Shown one piece after another: positions 42,505 through 53,119 of a stretch of 64,000 nucleotides of DNA. This DNA comes from Candidula unifasciata (lineage: Eukaryota; Mollusca; Gastropoda; Stylommatophora; Geomitridae): positions 27,501 through 91,500 of the forward strand of contig CAJHNH020000827.1 of the NCBI GenBank assembly GCA_905116865.2, written 5' to 3'. Under the pieces are notes generated by a model. It ran no database searches and was not told where the DNA came from. It worked only from the letters and a program-made list of their open reading frames with translations. The position numbers and the translations under genes are program-made. How positions within the stretch are numbered: the stretch's first letter is position 1; the number at the start of each line of letters is the position of its first letter.

Positions 42505-42795
42505 CTTCTTTCTTCTTCTTTGCGTTCACCAGATGTAAACTCTGGTGGAAAGTTCTGGTTGTTCGTCCACTTCTGGACTGTAGTCCTGTTCCACAACCTG
42601 AGTGTTGCGTGTGCATCCGTTTTACAGATCTGACATATCTGTGTGCAGACTGTTGGTTCCTTGCCTCTCAGGCAGATGTACTCCGACTTCAAAGGAAGCT
42701 CCCAGTTAGTCGACTCTTACGACATGCTTTTTGGTAGGCAGTGGGTCTATTCTTGTTTTCCCTATAATAGGGCCCCAGAACCCACACAGGGAGGT
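42505..42795 (-). repeat. R3 element, near-complete copy with longest open frame
   Basis: The reverse order of the consensus is intact from TTCTTCTTTGCGTTCACCAG to GGGCCCCAGAACCCACACAG. On the minus strand it keeps a frame with CLRGKEPTVCTQICQICKTD and KWTNNQNFPPEFTSGERKEE. Whether that was ever protein is unclear; it may be a LINE C-terminus. Confidence 0.8.
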
Positions 42796-42929
42796 TGAGG
42801 CAGTGACGGCAGCTTTCCTATGGTTTGAGAACAGCACAGCCGCCCGATATTCTGTGATTATAACACAGAGAATGCTTCGCAAAACCGATACAGGTGTCCT
42901 GTGCACAGAATAGCTTGCATTACTTGATA

Positions 42930-43925
42930 AGACCCATATCAAGATACAGATGGTTCAGCCAAGAGAGCAGTCAGAGACGGAGGAGGAGGAATATACATAG
43001 AATGCCCAAATGGTTTAAAAATCAACCAGGCTGTACCAACAGGTTCATATTCTTCCAGTTACAGAGCAGAGGCAGAAGCACTTCTAGCGGCATGTTCTTT
43101 CCTGAATGGACAACAGCACAGCAGATATAGCAGAGTGGTCTTTCTAACTGATGCTATGTTAGTTCTACTAGCAAATATTAACCCAAAAGACAGTTTGTAG
43201 ACTTGACGCAACAGCTGATTTACTTAGGCTTTTCAGCAGAGCAGTCTGTACTGCAGTGGATTCCAGGTCACTGTGGCTTGGAAGGCAATGAAATAGCGGA
43301 CAGATTGGCCAGAAGCGGCAGTGACATGGTACAACCAAATAGCGACTTAACCTACCAAGAGATGAAAACATTAATACAATCTAGTATCCAAGAAAGGTGG
43401 CTGGATACCCACACCAGATTTTCTCCCCAAAAACTCACTTCATCGCCTCTCTAGAGAGGGACAGTGTATTATATTCAGACTAAGGACTGGGCACAACAGA
43501 TTTCGTCAACATATGTTCACATTTTTCGGTGTAGGAAATACGGAGACGTGTTCCTGCAGCGTGGCACCCGAAAATGCTGAGCATGTGCTCCAACACTGTC
43601 AACTGTATGCTGACAACCGAGACGCAATCTGGCCTGTTCCAACCACAATGCAGACAAAACTGTATGGTACACGAGAGGATATGGATTGCACGATAGCTTT
43701 CATAAAGGCTACGGACCTCCTGATGTAAGTTTTCTGACAGAAGGATCAAAGAAGAAGAATGGATTTTCTGTCCAGGAAATGCAGGAGTGCGACGAACGAC
43801 AGATAGTCTGCTGCCACGTCTCTGGGCGGTGAGCTACTACATGATAAAGCGGATGTGGTAAAGGTTCTATTGAATCATATGGACAGTGCCAAAGAACAGA
43901 AAGTGAATACATACACTGAAAGACT
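42930..43925 (+). pseudogene. LINE RNase H-domain and C-terminal relic
   Basis: The plus strand reads TDGSAKRAVRDGGGGIYIE, then VFLTDAMLVL, then LQWIPGHCGLEGNEIADRLA, and, in other frames, ETCSCSVAPENAEHVLQHCQ and FLTEGSKKKNGFSVQEM. It is the same domain set as 21640–22384 with a better-preserved HCGLEGNE box. Stops and shifts are present. Confidence 0.87.
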
Positions 43926-43989
43926 AATTTAACGGATGTAGATGTGGGGGTGAGCAGAGGTTCTGAAAGATATTTAACACTGAAGGGGA

Positions 43990-44364
43990 AACAGAGGCGG
44001 ACTTTTCATCATGTTGCTACTGGTACTATAAGCATGCCGACTCTTTCTGGAAAAGGAGCACGTATGGGGGTGTCGCGAGCGCAGTGATGTCCATTTTTTG
44101 ATTCATTCACCGTGCTGATCGGGTTTGTCTTATTCCTAAAATAATATCGTAACTATAGTTATCAAGAGTTGTATACCCTGTTGGAGTGGATGCTGGGTAG
44201 CGCCATCTTGTTTACAATTTCTAATCGCTTACCGACGGAGGATGTGAATTATCTTCTGGGTCAAACTGCTTCATTTTATGCAGTGCCGCTTCCTACTCTT
44301 AACTGTGGGAGCTAACAAAAAACGATTCGAGTTCAGAATCCGGTGAAGTGCAATATTATTTAAG
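43990..44364 (+). promoter_or_regulatory. Candidate PIP4K2 promoter and 5' UTR
   Basis: The interval before the ATG is richer in CpG than its surroundings. It contains GCGCCATCTTG at about 44202–44212, a good match to the YY1 consensus often found close to transcription starts. No TATA box is evident. This is an inference; the transcription start cannot be placed. Confidence 0.4.
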
Positions 44365-44478
44365 ATGAATTTGGCGTCTACAAAAAGGAAACAAATCAAA
44401 GCGGTGGCACCGAAACTAAAGTTGTTTCGGGCCAACGAACCGCTGTTGAGTGTTTTTATGTGGGGCGTTAATCATACG
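44365..44478 (+). CDS. PIP4K2: PIP4K2 first coding exon (phosphatidylinositol-5-phosphate 4-kinase type 2), partial gene
   Basis: PIP4K2 converts PI5P to PI(4,5)P2 at endomembranes. The 38 codons begin MNLASTKRKQ and then carry KLKLFRANEPLLSVFM and WGVNHT, which match the animal PIP4K2 N-terminus (KVKLFRA, then PLLSVLMWGVNH in the vertebrate proteins). The exon stops after Thr at a perfect GTAAGT donor, the same exon boundary as in vertebrate genes. The ATG has A at −3. The catalytic exons were looked for downstream on this strand by conserved words and not found, so they should lie beyond 64 kb. The gene is divergent from the GalNAc-T gene. Confidence 0.9.
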
Positions 44479-44479
44479 G

Positions 44480-45090
44480 TAAGTTCAAACATATTAATAA
44501 TATTATCACTCACACTGCACTGCTGTATATTTATAAACAAGTTTTCGGGTAGATCGTGTTAATTAAATACAGATTGTTGCTTCGTGGTCAGTTAAGAAGT
44601 GCAGATGGGATAGCTGCTAATCTGTGTTAATTGTTGACTGTTTGTTACAAATTTTTAATATAAATTTCACACAGGAATTCAATTATTTCATTACCGGAGT
44701 TATCTTGATACTTGATCATTCATTAGACAGATACTTATCATATAATCATACTATATAGAATAAATTTTAATTCACATGTTATTAAATATTACGTACAGGG
44801 CTATTTTTTAAAAACCTTTTTGGAGAGAAGAAATAGCAACTGAAACTAATTTCTGAAATTATTTCAGGGCGAAAAAAAATTGTCTTTTGGCACTTGTGTT
44901 AAGTAATTTACAAATGGAAATCAAATCTGTAAAGCAAAGCTTCCTTCTACTGGGTTTTCACCTGAGTAACCTGACAGTGAAAACTGTTTTCTATGCTACA
45001 ATTTTAAATTTAATATTAATTATAACATATTTACATTAGTGATGTCTTTAATGTATATATGTACTGTTTGTTAATCTCTAACCCCTCCCC

Positions 45091-45095
<5 letters not shown>
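44480..45095. other. Start of PIP4K2 intron 1, no gene seen
   Basis: AT-rich, with no recognised repeat until the TA array at 45098. Confidence 0.45.

Positions 45096-45097
<2 letters not shown>

Positions 45098-45138
<41 letters not shown>
45098..45138. repeat. (TA)n microsatellite
   Basis: About 20 TA units directly against the fold-back element at 45139. TA repeats resume after 45442. Confidence 0.95.
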
Positions 45139-45140
<2 letters not shown>

Positions 45141-45441
45141 CTCTCCTTGTAACTACGGCCACATATTGGGGGAGTATGCCGGAGTTCAGTCCCCTGGCCG
45201 CATTACAATTATGGAGTGAAAAAGAGGGAACGAAACAAATGACGTAATTAGTGTGTGTTGGCGATAGACAGCGTGAGTGATTTACAGCGTGCAGTGCACT
45301 GCTGTCATCATAGGGGTAGGGTTAGGGTAACACATGTACTCCCATCGATTCATTCCTTTTCCATTCCGTAATTGCAATGCGGCGAGGGGACTGAACTCCG
45401 GCTTACTCCCCCAGTATGTGGCCGTAGCTGCAAGGAGAACC
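45139..45441. mobile_element. Fold-back MITE, Merlin-like termini, inserted in a TA array
   Basis: Inverted repeats of about 95 bp start GGCTCTCCTTGTAACTACGG and GGTTCTCCTTGCAGCTACGG, with CCGGAGTTCAGTCCCCT in both arms. The first ten bases resemble the Merlin termini at 5461. The centre has GGGGTAGGGTTAGGGTAAC. The flanks are TA repeats, so the duplication length cannot be read. Confidence 0.85.
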
Positions 45442-45724
45442 ATATATATATATAAAACTATAATCATAACTTGATGTCAGCATATAGTTAATGACAGAAA
45501 TGCCATGAGTATTATATTCTTGTGCAGGGGGTGGGGAAGGATAATGTTATAAAATTAATTTTTCAAAAAAACTCATTACTTTTTTCATGATTTTGTTATT
45601 TCTGTTTAAAAAAAAGTTGTCTTGTGACATTTATAAATTGTAAACATTAACTGCTAATATACAAGGAATATTTTGCCTGTAAATTAATTTATGCATATGT
45701 TTGGAAATCTGGCCAGTTGAAATT

Positions 45725-46140
45725 TCCATGCGAGTTCTGGAGTCACATTTTAGGGAGAAATTAATAGACCCACAGCCCACCTAACCAGCTGTGCAAAAAG
45801 TGCCTAATTAGAGATTGCCTTCACAGTTGGAGTGCATGTCCCTGAGGGATAGGAACCAACATTCTGCACACAAATAAGCTAAGTCTGTAAAATGTGTGTG
45901 CAGGCAACACTCAGATTCATCTTTGTCTTCTTTATGTTCACCAGCTGTAAACTCCAGCAAATAGTTCTGGGTGTTTATCCACTTCTGGACTTTAGTATTG
46001 ATTTAGAGCATGAGTTGTACCTGCACATCCATTTTAAGGATTTGACCCAAGTTCTGGAACAAGGTGTGATTCTTCAAGTGACTGAACACTCAGAACTTTT
46101 TGCCAGAGTTTTTAAAGCCAGTGAAGAAGAAGAACAAGTC
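45725..46140 (+). repeat. R3 element interrupted by an inverted R3 piece
   Basis: 45725–45915 is R3 forward (CACTGCCC-like start to GTGTGCAGGCAACACTCAGA). 45916–46050 is R3 in reverse (CTTCTTTATGTTCACCAGC to CATCCATTTTAAGGATTTGA). 46050–46140 resumes forward and ends AGTGAAGAAGAAGAACAA. Nested insertion or a local inversion would explain it. Confidence 0.65.
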
Positions 46141-46201
46141 ATAAAAAATCTAAAGAAAACTTCATACATATTTTTGGAACTTAATGCATACAGTATGATA
46201 C

Positions 46202-46668
46202 ACATACTGCAGGGGCTAAGGTGTAAGTATACCAGTACTGCAGGGGCTAAGGTGTAAGTATACCAGTACTGCAGGGGCTAAGGTGTAAGTATACCAGTAC
46301 TGCAGGGGCTAAGGTGTAAGTATACCAGTACTGCAGGGGCTAAGGATAAGTATACCAGTACTGCAGGGGCTAAGGTGTAAGTATACCAGTACTGCAGGGG
46401 CTAAGGTGTAAGTATACCAGTACTGCAGGGGCTAAGGTGTAAGTATACCAGTACTGCAGGGGCTAAGGTGTAAGTATACCAGTACTGCAGGGGCTAAGGT
46501 GTAAGTATACCAGTACTGCAGGGGCTAAGGTGTAAGTATACCAGTACTGCAGGGGCTAAGGTGTAAGTATACCAGTACTGCAGGGGCTAAGGTGTAAGTA
46601 TACCAGTACTGCAGGGGCTAAGGTGTAAGTATACCAGTACTGCAGGGGCTAAGGTGTAAGTATATAGT
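46202..46668 (+). repeat. 31-bp minisatellite, about 15 near-identical copies
   Basis: The unit holds GTACTGCAGGGGCTAAGGTG and TAAGTATACCA. One copy (near 46343) lacks two bases. The copies are almost identical, so the array is young. Each unit has a CTGCAG|G acceptor-like and a GTAAGTAT donor-like word. Confidence 0.96.
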
Positions 46669-46929
46669 ATATGTCTGTAGTAGAAGCCCTGAACCTATCT
46701 GCATTCATGTTCTCCTTTATCCCTGTTTCCACAATTAAAGTCAGGGGTAAAGTTCCTCTTCTCCATAGCATAAAGGCTTAGCAGTTTTGAAGAGACCAAA
46801 AATAGCATTGTATCATTGTAAAATGTCTGTCCTCAAGTACACACTGTATTCCATATATGAATTTGCATTTTTTTAAAGAGTACCAACTCTTTTCTATATT
46901 ATTGCCTTACAGATTGAATACTAAGTAAG

Positions 46930-47100
46930 TTAAGGTCCTTTTTCATGCCAGTGGCACATTGGGTATGTGAGGTTAGACTTACGTTTTTATAGTTCAGTCA
47001 GCACTCGGCGGGTGATTTTATTTCAACATCACACCAACCGCCTTTACTTTCCAGAACTTTACCTGGTACCCATTTAGGGCTGGGTGGATCTAAGAGCAAA
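46930..47100 (-). repeat. SINE family A, body
   Basis: The reverse of family A: GCCAGTGGCACATTGGGTAT, GTCAGCACTCGGCGGGTGAT and CCTGGTACCCATTTAGGGCT. Confidence 0.75.
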
Positions 47101-47116
47101 TGTCGATAAGATTACT

Positions 47117-47261
47117 GAACTCTTTGAGTCCCAGGGGGTTTAGCATGAGAGGCCCAAGGGGTAGTCAAGAGAGACCTAAAATCAGCGCATGTTGCGTTTA
47201 TTGGGCCTCTAGGTAGGAACCTATGAACGTATGGTGCATTCCTTGGGACTCAAAGAGTTAA
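47117..47261. mobile_element. TTAA-type MITE copy
   Basis: It starts GAACTCTTTGAGTCCCAGGG (left TTAA mutated) and ends TTGGGACTCAAAGAGTTAA. It matches 37954 throughout, in reverse orientation. Confidence 0.7.
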
Positions 47262-47509
47262 AATAAAAATTTGGCTGCATGCACATTTGAACTAACCACT
47301 TTTGGATCTGAAGGCAAGTGTCTAGCTGCTATACTACAGCAGCTGTAGTGAAGGGACAGAATCCACAAATATGAGTGTACATTTCAACCTAAACATTTTA
47401 TGAGGGACTAAAGCAACAAGTCCCTTTCCCCCACAAAAACAAATTAAAACAGTCAAACAGACAGGTGCTCACACACGGTAACAAATGATAATACAGAAAA
47501 GTAGGAAAA

Positions 47510-47645
47510 TAAAGGGAAGGGGAGTTCCTTTTTTTAAATTAACCCCAAACAAAGTGAAATTCTGAGTTCCCTGGAAAGTCCAGTGTAATAGGGGTGTTTC
47601 TTTTACTAACTCTAACCCCATTCCTGTCTGTCATGTTTGCGCTGA
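47510..47645. repeat. Half of the 55262-type fold-back element
   Basis: TTTTTTTAAATTAACCCCAA, CCTGGAAAGTCCAGTGTAAT and CTAACTCTAACCCCATTCC resemble the arm words of the element at 55262–55485. Confidence 0.5.
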
Positions 47646-47649
47646 TGGC

Positions 47650-48440
47650 ATAAATTGCACTGTGAAATAAAAAGGTCAATTCTTCTGTAATCTGGAACAC
47701 ACTTTTTGAGAATCTGACTGGGGAGGTATGGATAATAAACTGATATATCTGATATATAATGCAGATGCATTTTCTAGAACAGCAGAAACTGCTGTGTGTA
47801 TTGATGGGTATCTGCTTCTGAAAAATTAACTTTTTTGTTTTGTTTTATCTGTAAACCAATAGAGTTCTTACTTAAGATCTTCTGAATATCCGGATCAAAT
47901 TAGGGGAGGGTAAGGTGGGGGCGAAGAATTTTGGAAGCAGTCTAAGTGATTGGGGTGGAAGTTGGTGTCAATCAGAAGCCGGATTGGATTTAGTGGGGAA
48001 TGCATCTCTCAGGATGCTGGAAAGTACTTTCTGAAACCTTCTTGAAAAATGTGTTCCAGCTAAACTTAGGCACATGTGAAATCCAAGAGGTAATTCTTGA
48101 TTCAGAATTTAAGTTTTAAAAGCAAAACCTGCAAGACAAAAAGGTTGAGAATGCACCTAGATGCTCTGATCATTACACCTGTCCAAGAAGGCTACACATC
48201 CAGTTCAATAATGTTTGGGTTCTAGTTTTGTTGTTGTTGTTGTTGAAAGAAATTATCAACAAATGGATCACCCTATCTCTTTTTAAACTGAAGGTAGACA
48301 CTATGCCTATAAGCCACCATTAAGGGGTTTCAGCAAAACTTTCAGCTGTTCTTCTTTATGTTGTAACACAATATATGTGAAATTTATGGTGTTTAATACT
48401 GTTGTGAAAGCAGCTGGGATCTTTTTACCTGTGTTCAGCC
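47650..48440. other. Intronic, no gene seen
   Basis: Unrecognised, with one short (TTG)n run at about 48228. Confidence 0.4.
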
Positions 48441-48444
48441 CAAG

Positions 48445-48720
48445 TGGAGTTACCGTGGTGTAGCAGCTTGAGCTTGCCTGCTGATTAGAAAATAATAGGT
48501 TTGGGTCCTGACAAAGCTGGACTTTAAAAAAAAAAAAGACTCTCAACTCCCAGTTCTACCCCGCTTTGAGTGGGTACTAGGTGCAGTCCTGGGAAGTAAA
48601 GGCACCCGACATGCTGACCACATCACCCACCAAATGCCAATTGTTCTGTAAATTATAGGTCTAGCCCTATATGCCAGTTACGCTTGAAGGCATAGAAAAG
48701 GGTTCTTTACTTACTTCACT
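48445..48720 (+). repeat. tRNA-derived SINE (family A) copy
   Basis: The head has TACCGTGGTGTAGCAGCTTG and AGGTTTGGGTCC. The body has GTCCTGGGAAGTAAAGGCAC, CATGCTGACCACATCACCCA and ACGCTTGAAGGCATAGAAAA. Confidence 0.8.
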
Positions 48721-48729
48721 TACAACTGA

Positions 48730-49600
48730 AGTGGGACACAGTCTAGCTCTATATTAGACACGGTATAGTATATGAGAGATCTGGTTAATTATAGAGTTAA
48801 ACAGTAGCCCGTAGAGAATTGATTTCTTTTAACATTTCCCAGCACTGAAACATTTGATAATTTTGCTGCTTATTGATGTTGTAGTGTCTGTTCTAACCTG
48901 GCCTTGTTTACTCCCCATTATGTTGTCTTTGATGTTTCTGTAGTTACTTTTGAGTTTTATTTGAGGATTTTCCTTTGGGAATACTGTAATGGTTTACTTA
49001 CTCTGAGTGTTGATGCTTCCATCTTAAGACCTGAAAATCCATCATTTAAGCATATGTTTTGCTCGTCCGTCACAAGTAATGATGTTTCTTTCGTGGTACC
49101 CCAAATATCCATAAATGAAGCAAGTATATTGTTATTATAATAACTAAGCTTGTGTGTTGTTTGTCCATCACAAATAATGATGTTTCTGTCATAGGACCCC
49201 AACTGTCTATCAATGAAGCGTGTATGTTGTTCATCCACCAAAAATGATCATAACCAGTCATTTCATGTGCCAAGTAGGTGTTTTGTTTGTGTGTGTGTGT
49301 GTGAACGGCAGGTCCTGTTTAGCAGGTTACCTCACATGCCCCCGCTCCTGGGGTTTCAGGGGTACAGTTTGGGGCATTGGAGACATTGGGCTGAGGACTT
49401 AGTCACTCTCGCAGTCTTTATTTTAGCACATAAATCCTTGACCGGAGCAGAAACCCCCTCTGTATAGTTTCTTTTGCTGCATTTAGATCTCCGACAACAG
49501 AGCAAATGTGCCCGAAGATTTTAACGCCCACCCTCCTCTGTCTCCTTATCATCAAGTGCCTTGTTGACCGGCGTGTGTGATCATGCTTCTCCAGATCTTG
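48730..49600. other. Intronic, no gene seen; imperfect internal repeats
   Basis: Words such as AATGATGTTTCT and CATCAATGAAGC recur about 70 bp apart between 49075 and 49245, perhaps an old minisatellite. Confidence 0.4.
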
Positions 49601-49604
49601 CAGT

Positions 49605-49880
49605 TACCATCAGCATTTAATAATTCCTGTGCTCACATGTTTTCACGAAGAGACAACAGGTCAGATTGTTTGGACATATGTCAAGTCTACCACCAGATAG
49701 TGCACTAGAGAGCCCGGTCTGTATAGAGTTCGACCCGCTCAAGAAATGGATAATTGGACTATCCTAGGCCGTTAATACCAGATTCTACCCAGCATTTTAC
49801 CTAACGTTGAAAATCAGAACAGGGCTAGAGAAGCAGCAGAAGATGGCATGTTTCTATGTCATGATACATGACCGCTAAGA
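49605..49880 (+). pseudogene. Very degenerate LINE 3' relic
   Basis: GACAACAGGTCAGATTGTTT and GACATATG give a Q-V-x-x-F-G-H-M-like word, followed by LINE-like order. Weak support only. Confidence 0.35.
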
Positions 49881-50036
49881 ATTTCGTGAAACTTTTTTTT
49901 TTTTTTTAAATATTTTATATTTGTTTCGCCCGCTTTCACACTGGGAGGGAGATTGCAATGAATGTGCGCCAACTGCTGTCTTCAGAAAATAACGCGACTG
50001 AACTCCCAAATCCCGCTTAGAATGGCGGGGAAAATG

Positions 50037-50058
50037 GGTGGGGGGGGGGGGGGGGGGA
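50037..50058 (+). repeat. G homopolymer run
   Basis: About 20 consecutive G after GGGTG. Confidence 0.9.
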
Positions 50059-50104
50059 ATGATGTTATTTGTCTATCGACCTGGACTTGTTATAGACTGA
50101 CCAA

Positions 50105-50335
50105 ACCTAAAGGATGTCAGGGCCTGGCTCGCTAGCATAGTTGGCTAAACCGGATTACGCGTTGACCGGGTGACGAACTCCTTGTGGTTCGGGTTCACGC
50201 CCAGGGGTAGGCAGAAAAGCCACATTTCTCCCAGATTTACGGTATTTATCAAGCAATCAAGACCGAGGGGTTACGATATCCATAATACCGAGCCTAAGGG
50301 TTAACACACTCATGGCTTCTAATTACTAAAAAAAA
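50105..50335 (+). repeat. tRNA-like SINE, separate family
   Basis: GCTCGCTAGCATAGTTGGCT is A-box-like and GGTTCGGGTTCACGCCC is B-box-like. The body ends with a poly-A of nine bases. Confidence 0.55.
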
Positions 50336-50794
50336 AGGATGTCAGGAAATTGCACAGTGAGTAAAGGCGAGCTGTATGCTATTGAACACATCGCCATGAG
50401 TACTGGTTTGTCTAGAATTATCTAATGTTTTGAGTGAATGTCTGTTTTCCACCTACGCCCTAAAAGGTAGTTGCAGTTGTATCCTGATATTTACATTTCG
50501 AGAAAGCATTTTGTTTGACAGACAGGGTCAAACCTGTCACTATTTCTTTTCTTTTGTTTATGATTTTCTTTATCGCATTTGTTATCAGCGATTTGCTAAA
50601 GCTCTCGCCATGATTATTTGTGTCGCCAGGATTATTGAATATTCCATATATCCCTTTGGTTTATTATACCATGTTGGGTATCCCGTGTTTCTGTCACCAT
50701 TTTCTGATTGATTGCACCCGGGAAAGGGTACGTTTAGAGCAGTTGCATTGCTACTGAGATGGTGGGCTTATTCTGGAGACCCAGGTTCGATTTC

Positions 50795-50901
50795 CCTCCT
50801 CCTCCTCCTACTACTGCTATACTATTACTATGACCACTACCACTACTACTACTACACTTATACTACTACTGCTATTGCTGCTACTATTACTACTACTGCT
50901 G

Positions 50902-50938
<37 letters not shown>

Positions 50939-50970
50939 CACTACTACTAGTGCTACTAATATTACTACAA
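50795..50970 (+). repeat. (CTA)n-type imperfect trinucleotide array
   Basis: CTA, CTG and CCA triplets with breaks. A 117-codon frame over it (Thr/Leu/Tyr runs) is an artefact. Confidence 0.92.
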
Positions 50971-50984
50971 CGTCTTGTACTTTT

Positions 50985-51065
50985 TCTTCTTCGGCATTCC
51001 GAGCCTTTGACGTTCATTGCTGCAGATATCTTTCTGGTTGGCCACATGCGCTCTTGAATACTTGA
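50985..51065 (-). repeat. LINE 3'-end fragment
   Basis: TTCTTCTTCGGCATTCCGAG and TTCATTGCTGCAGA match TTCTTCTTTAGCATTCTGAG and TTTACTGCTGCAGA at 53125. Confidence 0.6.
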
Positions 51066-51069
51066 ATAC

Positions 51070-51400
51070 CTGTAATAAAGACACAACAGGATGTTTGTTA
51101 CTTTTAGAGTAATTTATTTTCTATTACGCTACCTGTGTACGGAAATACAGATTCTTCTTACGCGTAGAAGCAACATACTATGTTATACATTATCTGCTCC
51201 TGTCCTATATTGCATGTTGCAGTAATTAATTGTGTCTATTTTGTGGGAGGAAAGGTATCGTCTGAAGATACTTTTGCACGTATAATAGGAGGAAAGTTGG
51301 AAACAACCAGAAAGTGGTGAAACAATCCGCATATCAAACAAATATGAGCGCCTGCATTCTGGCTGAAGCTAATCCTCTATGCCATGACGCTAAATAAACC
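51070..51400. other. Intronic, no gene seen
   Basis: Nothing recognised before the (CT)n at 51409. Confidence 0.4.
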
Positions 51401-51402
51401 AG

Positions 51403-51404
<2 letters not shown>

Positions 51405-51472
<68 letters not shown>

Positions 51473-51475
51473 ACC
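51405..51475. repeat. (CT)n (GT)n microsatellite
   Basis: About 24 CT units, then about eight GT units. Confidence 0.95.
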
Positions 51476-51839
51476 CCTGGTTTTCTTTCTCTCCAGCTTT
51501 CCTATAGTCGTCACAACGTACTGCAGCTTTCCATTGTCGCATGACGTGCCTACAGAATTTCGATTGCCTTTTTCTTTCTAATGCTGGCAGCCGGTCCTCA
51601 GTGCTAGTTAATTGCTTTCAGAATAGTCGATGACAACTGTCGCTTCAGGGATCCCGGTTTTTAAAAGGGTAGGATCTTATAGAGAAGATGAAAAACAGGG
51701 TAAGAAAAAACAAATAGTTTGTCAGCTTTACAAAATCGATCACAATAAACAAACAAAGGACGTTGTGGCGATAAGCCTTCATCAGCACACAAAGAACAAC
51801 ACAGAAAACATACACAAATATGCACTAACTATGAAGTGA

Positions 51840-52880
51840 ATACGTAGGAGTATAATGCACTAAATAAATGATACTCATCTCTGTCCCTGGTGAAAAACTT
51901 CGTTCAAGAGGATGAGCAAGACAGGTACTAACACATATATCGCCACCGCGCAGACGGGAAGCGAAAACTGGGTCGGTATACATGGGTAATGTGAGGAGTT
52001 GATGCGTGGTGATGTGCGGCGTACCAAAGTGACTAGGGGGTGTCGCAATGTAATAAATGGCATCAACACTTAACATGCCACTGGCCAAGAGTAACACAAC
52101 ATGATGAATGCTGAAGCTTCCAAACGTAGCGAAACAAGAACTCTCTTGAAAAGTTCCATTTGTGTATTGACAATAACGATGATCAACACAAGGAGAAAAT
52201 GTGCAGTTACTAATCAAGATTCATTCAAGCTTATCAACAAAAGCCCGCTCGTACATCCATGGACTGATATGTCCTCACGATAGGTCGCAGTCCGACCTTG
52301 AGATCCAGACAGTAATCTGAATTAAGTAACGAAGGTATACCGGCTTACTGCCGAACTGTGTCGATCTACAAGCTTTCTGCTGAGGTCTATATTGGATTCC
52401 CGGGGTAAAACGTCCTCAAGGATCAAACTGTATACAACGTTTGCTTCCGTGTGATCCCGGGGTAAAGCGTCCTCAGGGATCCACACGTCCGTCTCCTTCG
52501 GACTGTAAACATCAACTGCAAAGTATACCGGCTTACTGCCGAACTGTGGCATCCCGGGGTAAAACGTCCTCAAGGATCCACCGTGGCATCCCGGGGTAAA
52601 GCATCCTCAAGGATCCACACCAGGGCCGGACCACCGTCCGCCTTGGTCAAACTTCGACTTTCATCTCCTAGAATACAATACCTTCACAACCTGACGTATT
52701 GTTTTGACGTCTTATTTGCTCACTCAGTACTGGTGCGTTCTGGTGCACATCCGCACGCGACACCAATATTGCGTAACCAGGGTTGTGTCGTGGGGATGAG
52801 ACTAGTACATCCGCATGGGATAAAAGTGGTGCCTGTGCTAGCGTACAGATACCAACAGACAGGAAGACAAGCATGCAGAT
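51840..52880. other. Unclassified region with short direct repeats (possible retroelement leader)
   Basis: A word ATCCCGGGGTAAAACGTCCT followed by CAAGGATC occurs four times with changes at about 52395, 52455, 52551 and 52585. GTATACCGGCTTACTGCCGA occurs at about 52335 and 52522. G+C is higher than in the surroundings. I do not recognise the element; an old LTR-element leader or an unknown transposon is possible. Confidence 0.45.
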
Positions 52881-52945
52881 AGATAGATAGTGGGTGGTTG
52901 GATAGATGGGTGGATATATAAATAGATGGAAGGATGGATGGCTAT

Positions 52946-53029
52946 TAGGGCTGTACCGAATAGTGATTTTCACTATTCGGCCGAATACGAATAACGGGAC
53001 CAACTATTCGGTGTATGCAATATATCAAA

Positions 53030-53030
<1 letters not shown>
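52946..53030 (+). mobile_element. hAT-like terminus fragment
   Basis: TAGGGCTGTACCGAATAGTG, then GGCCGAATACGAATAACGGG and CCAACTATTCGG, matches the right end of the element at 40897. The other end was not found; a C homopolymer follows. Confidence 0.65.
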
Positions 53031-53060
<30 letters not shown>

Positions 53061-53065
53061 AAAAA
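53027..53065 (+). repeat. (C)n(A)n homopolymer junction
   Basis: About 22 C followed by about 15 A. Confidence 0.9.
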
Positions 53066-53119
53066 CCTAATTATAATGTCAAGTGTACGCTGAACTTTTA
53101 CTTCACATAAAGTAGCACA

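Noticed and set aside
44479..44562. Extension of the PIP4K2 exon to the in-frame stop
   Set aside because: A perfect GTAAGT donor follows Thr38 at the conserved family boundary; the codons after it do not match PIP4K2.
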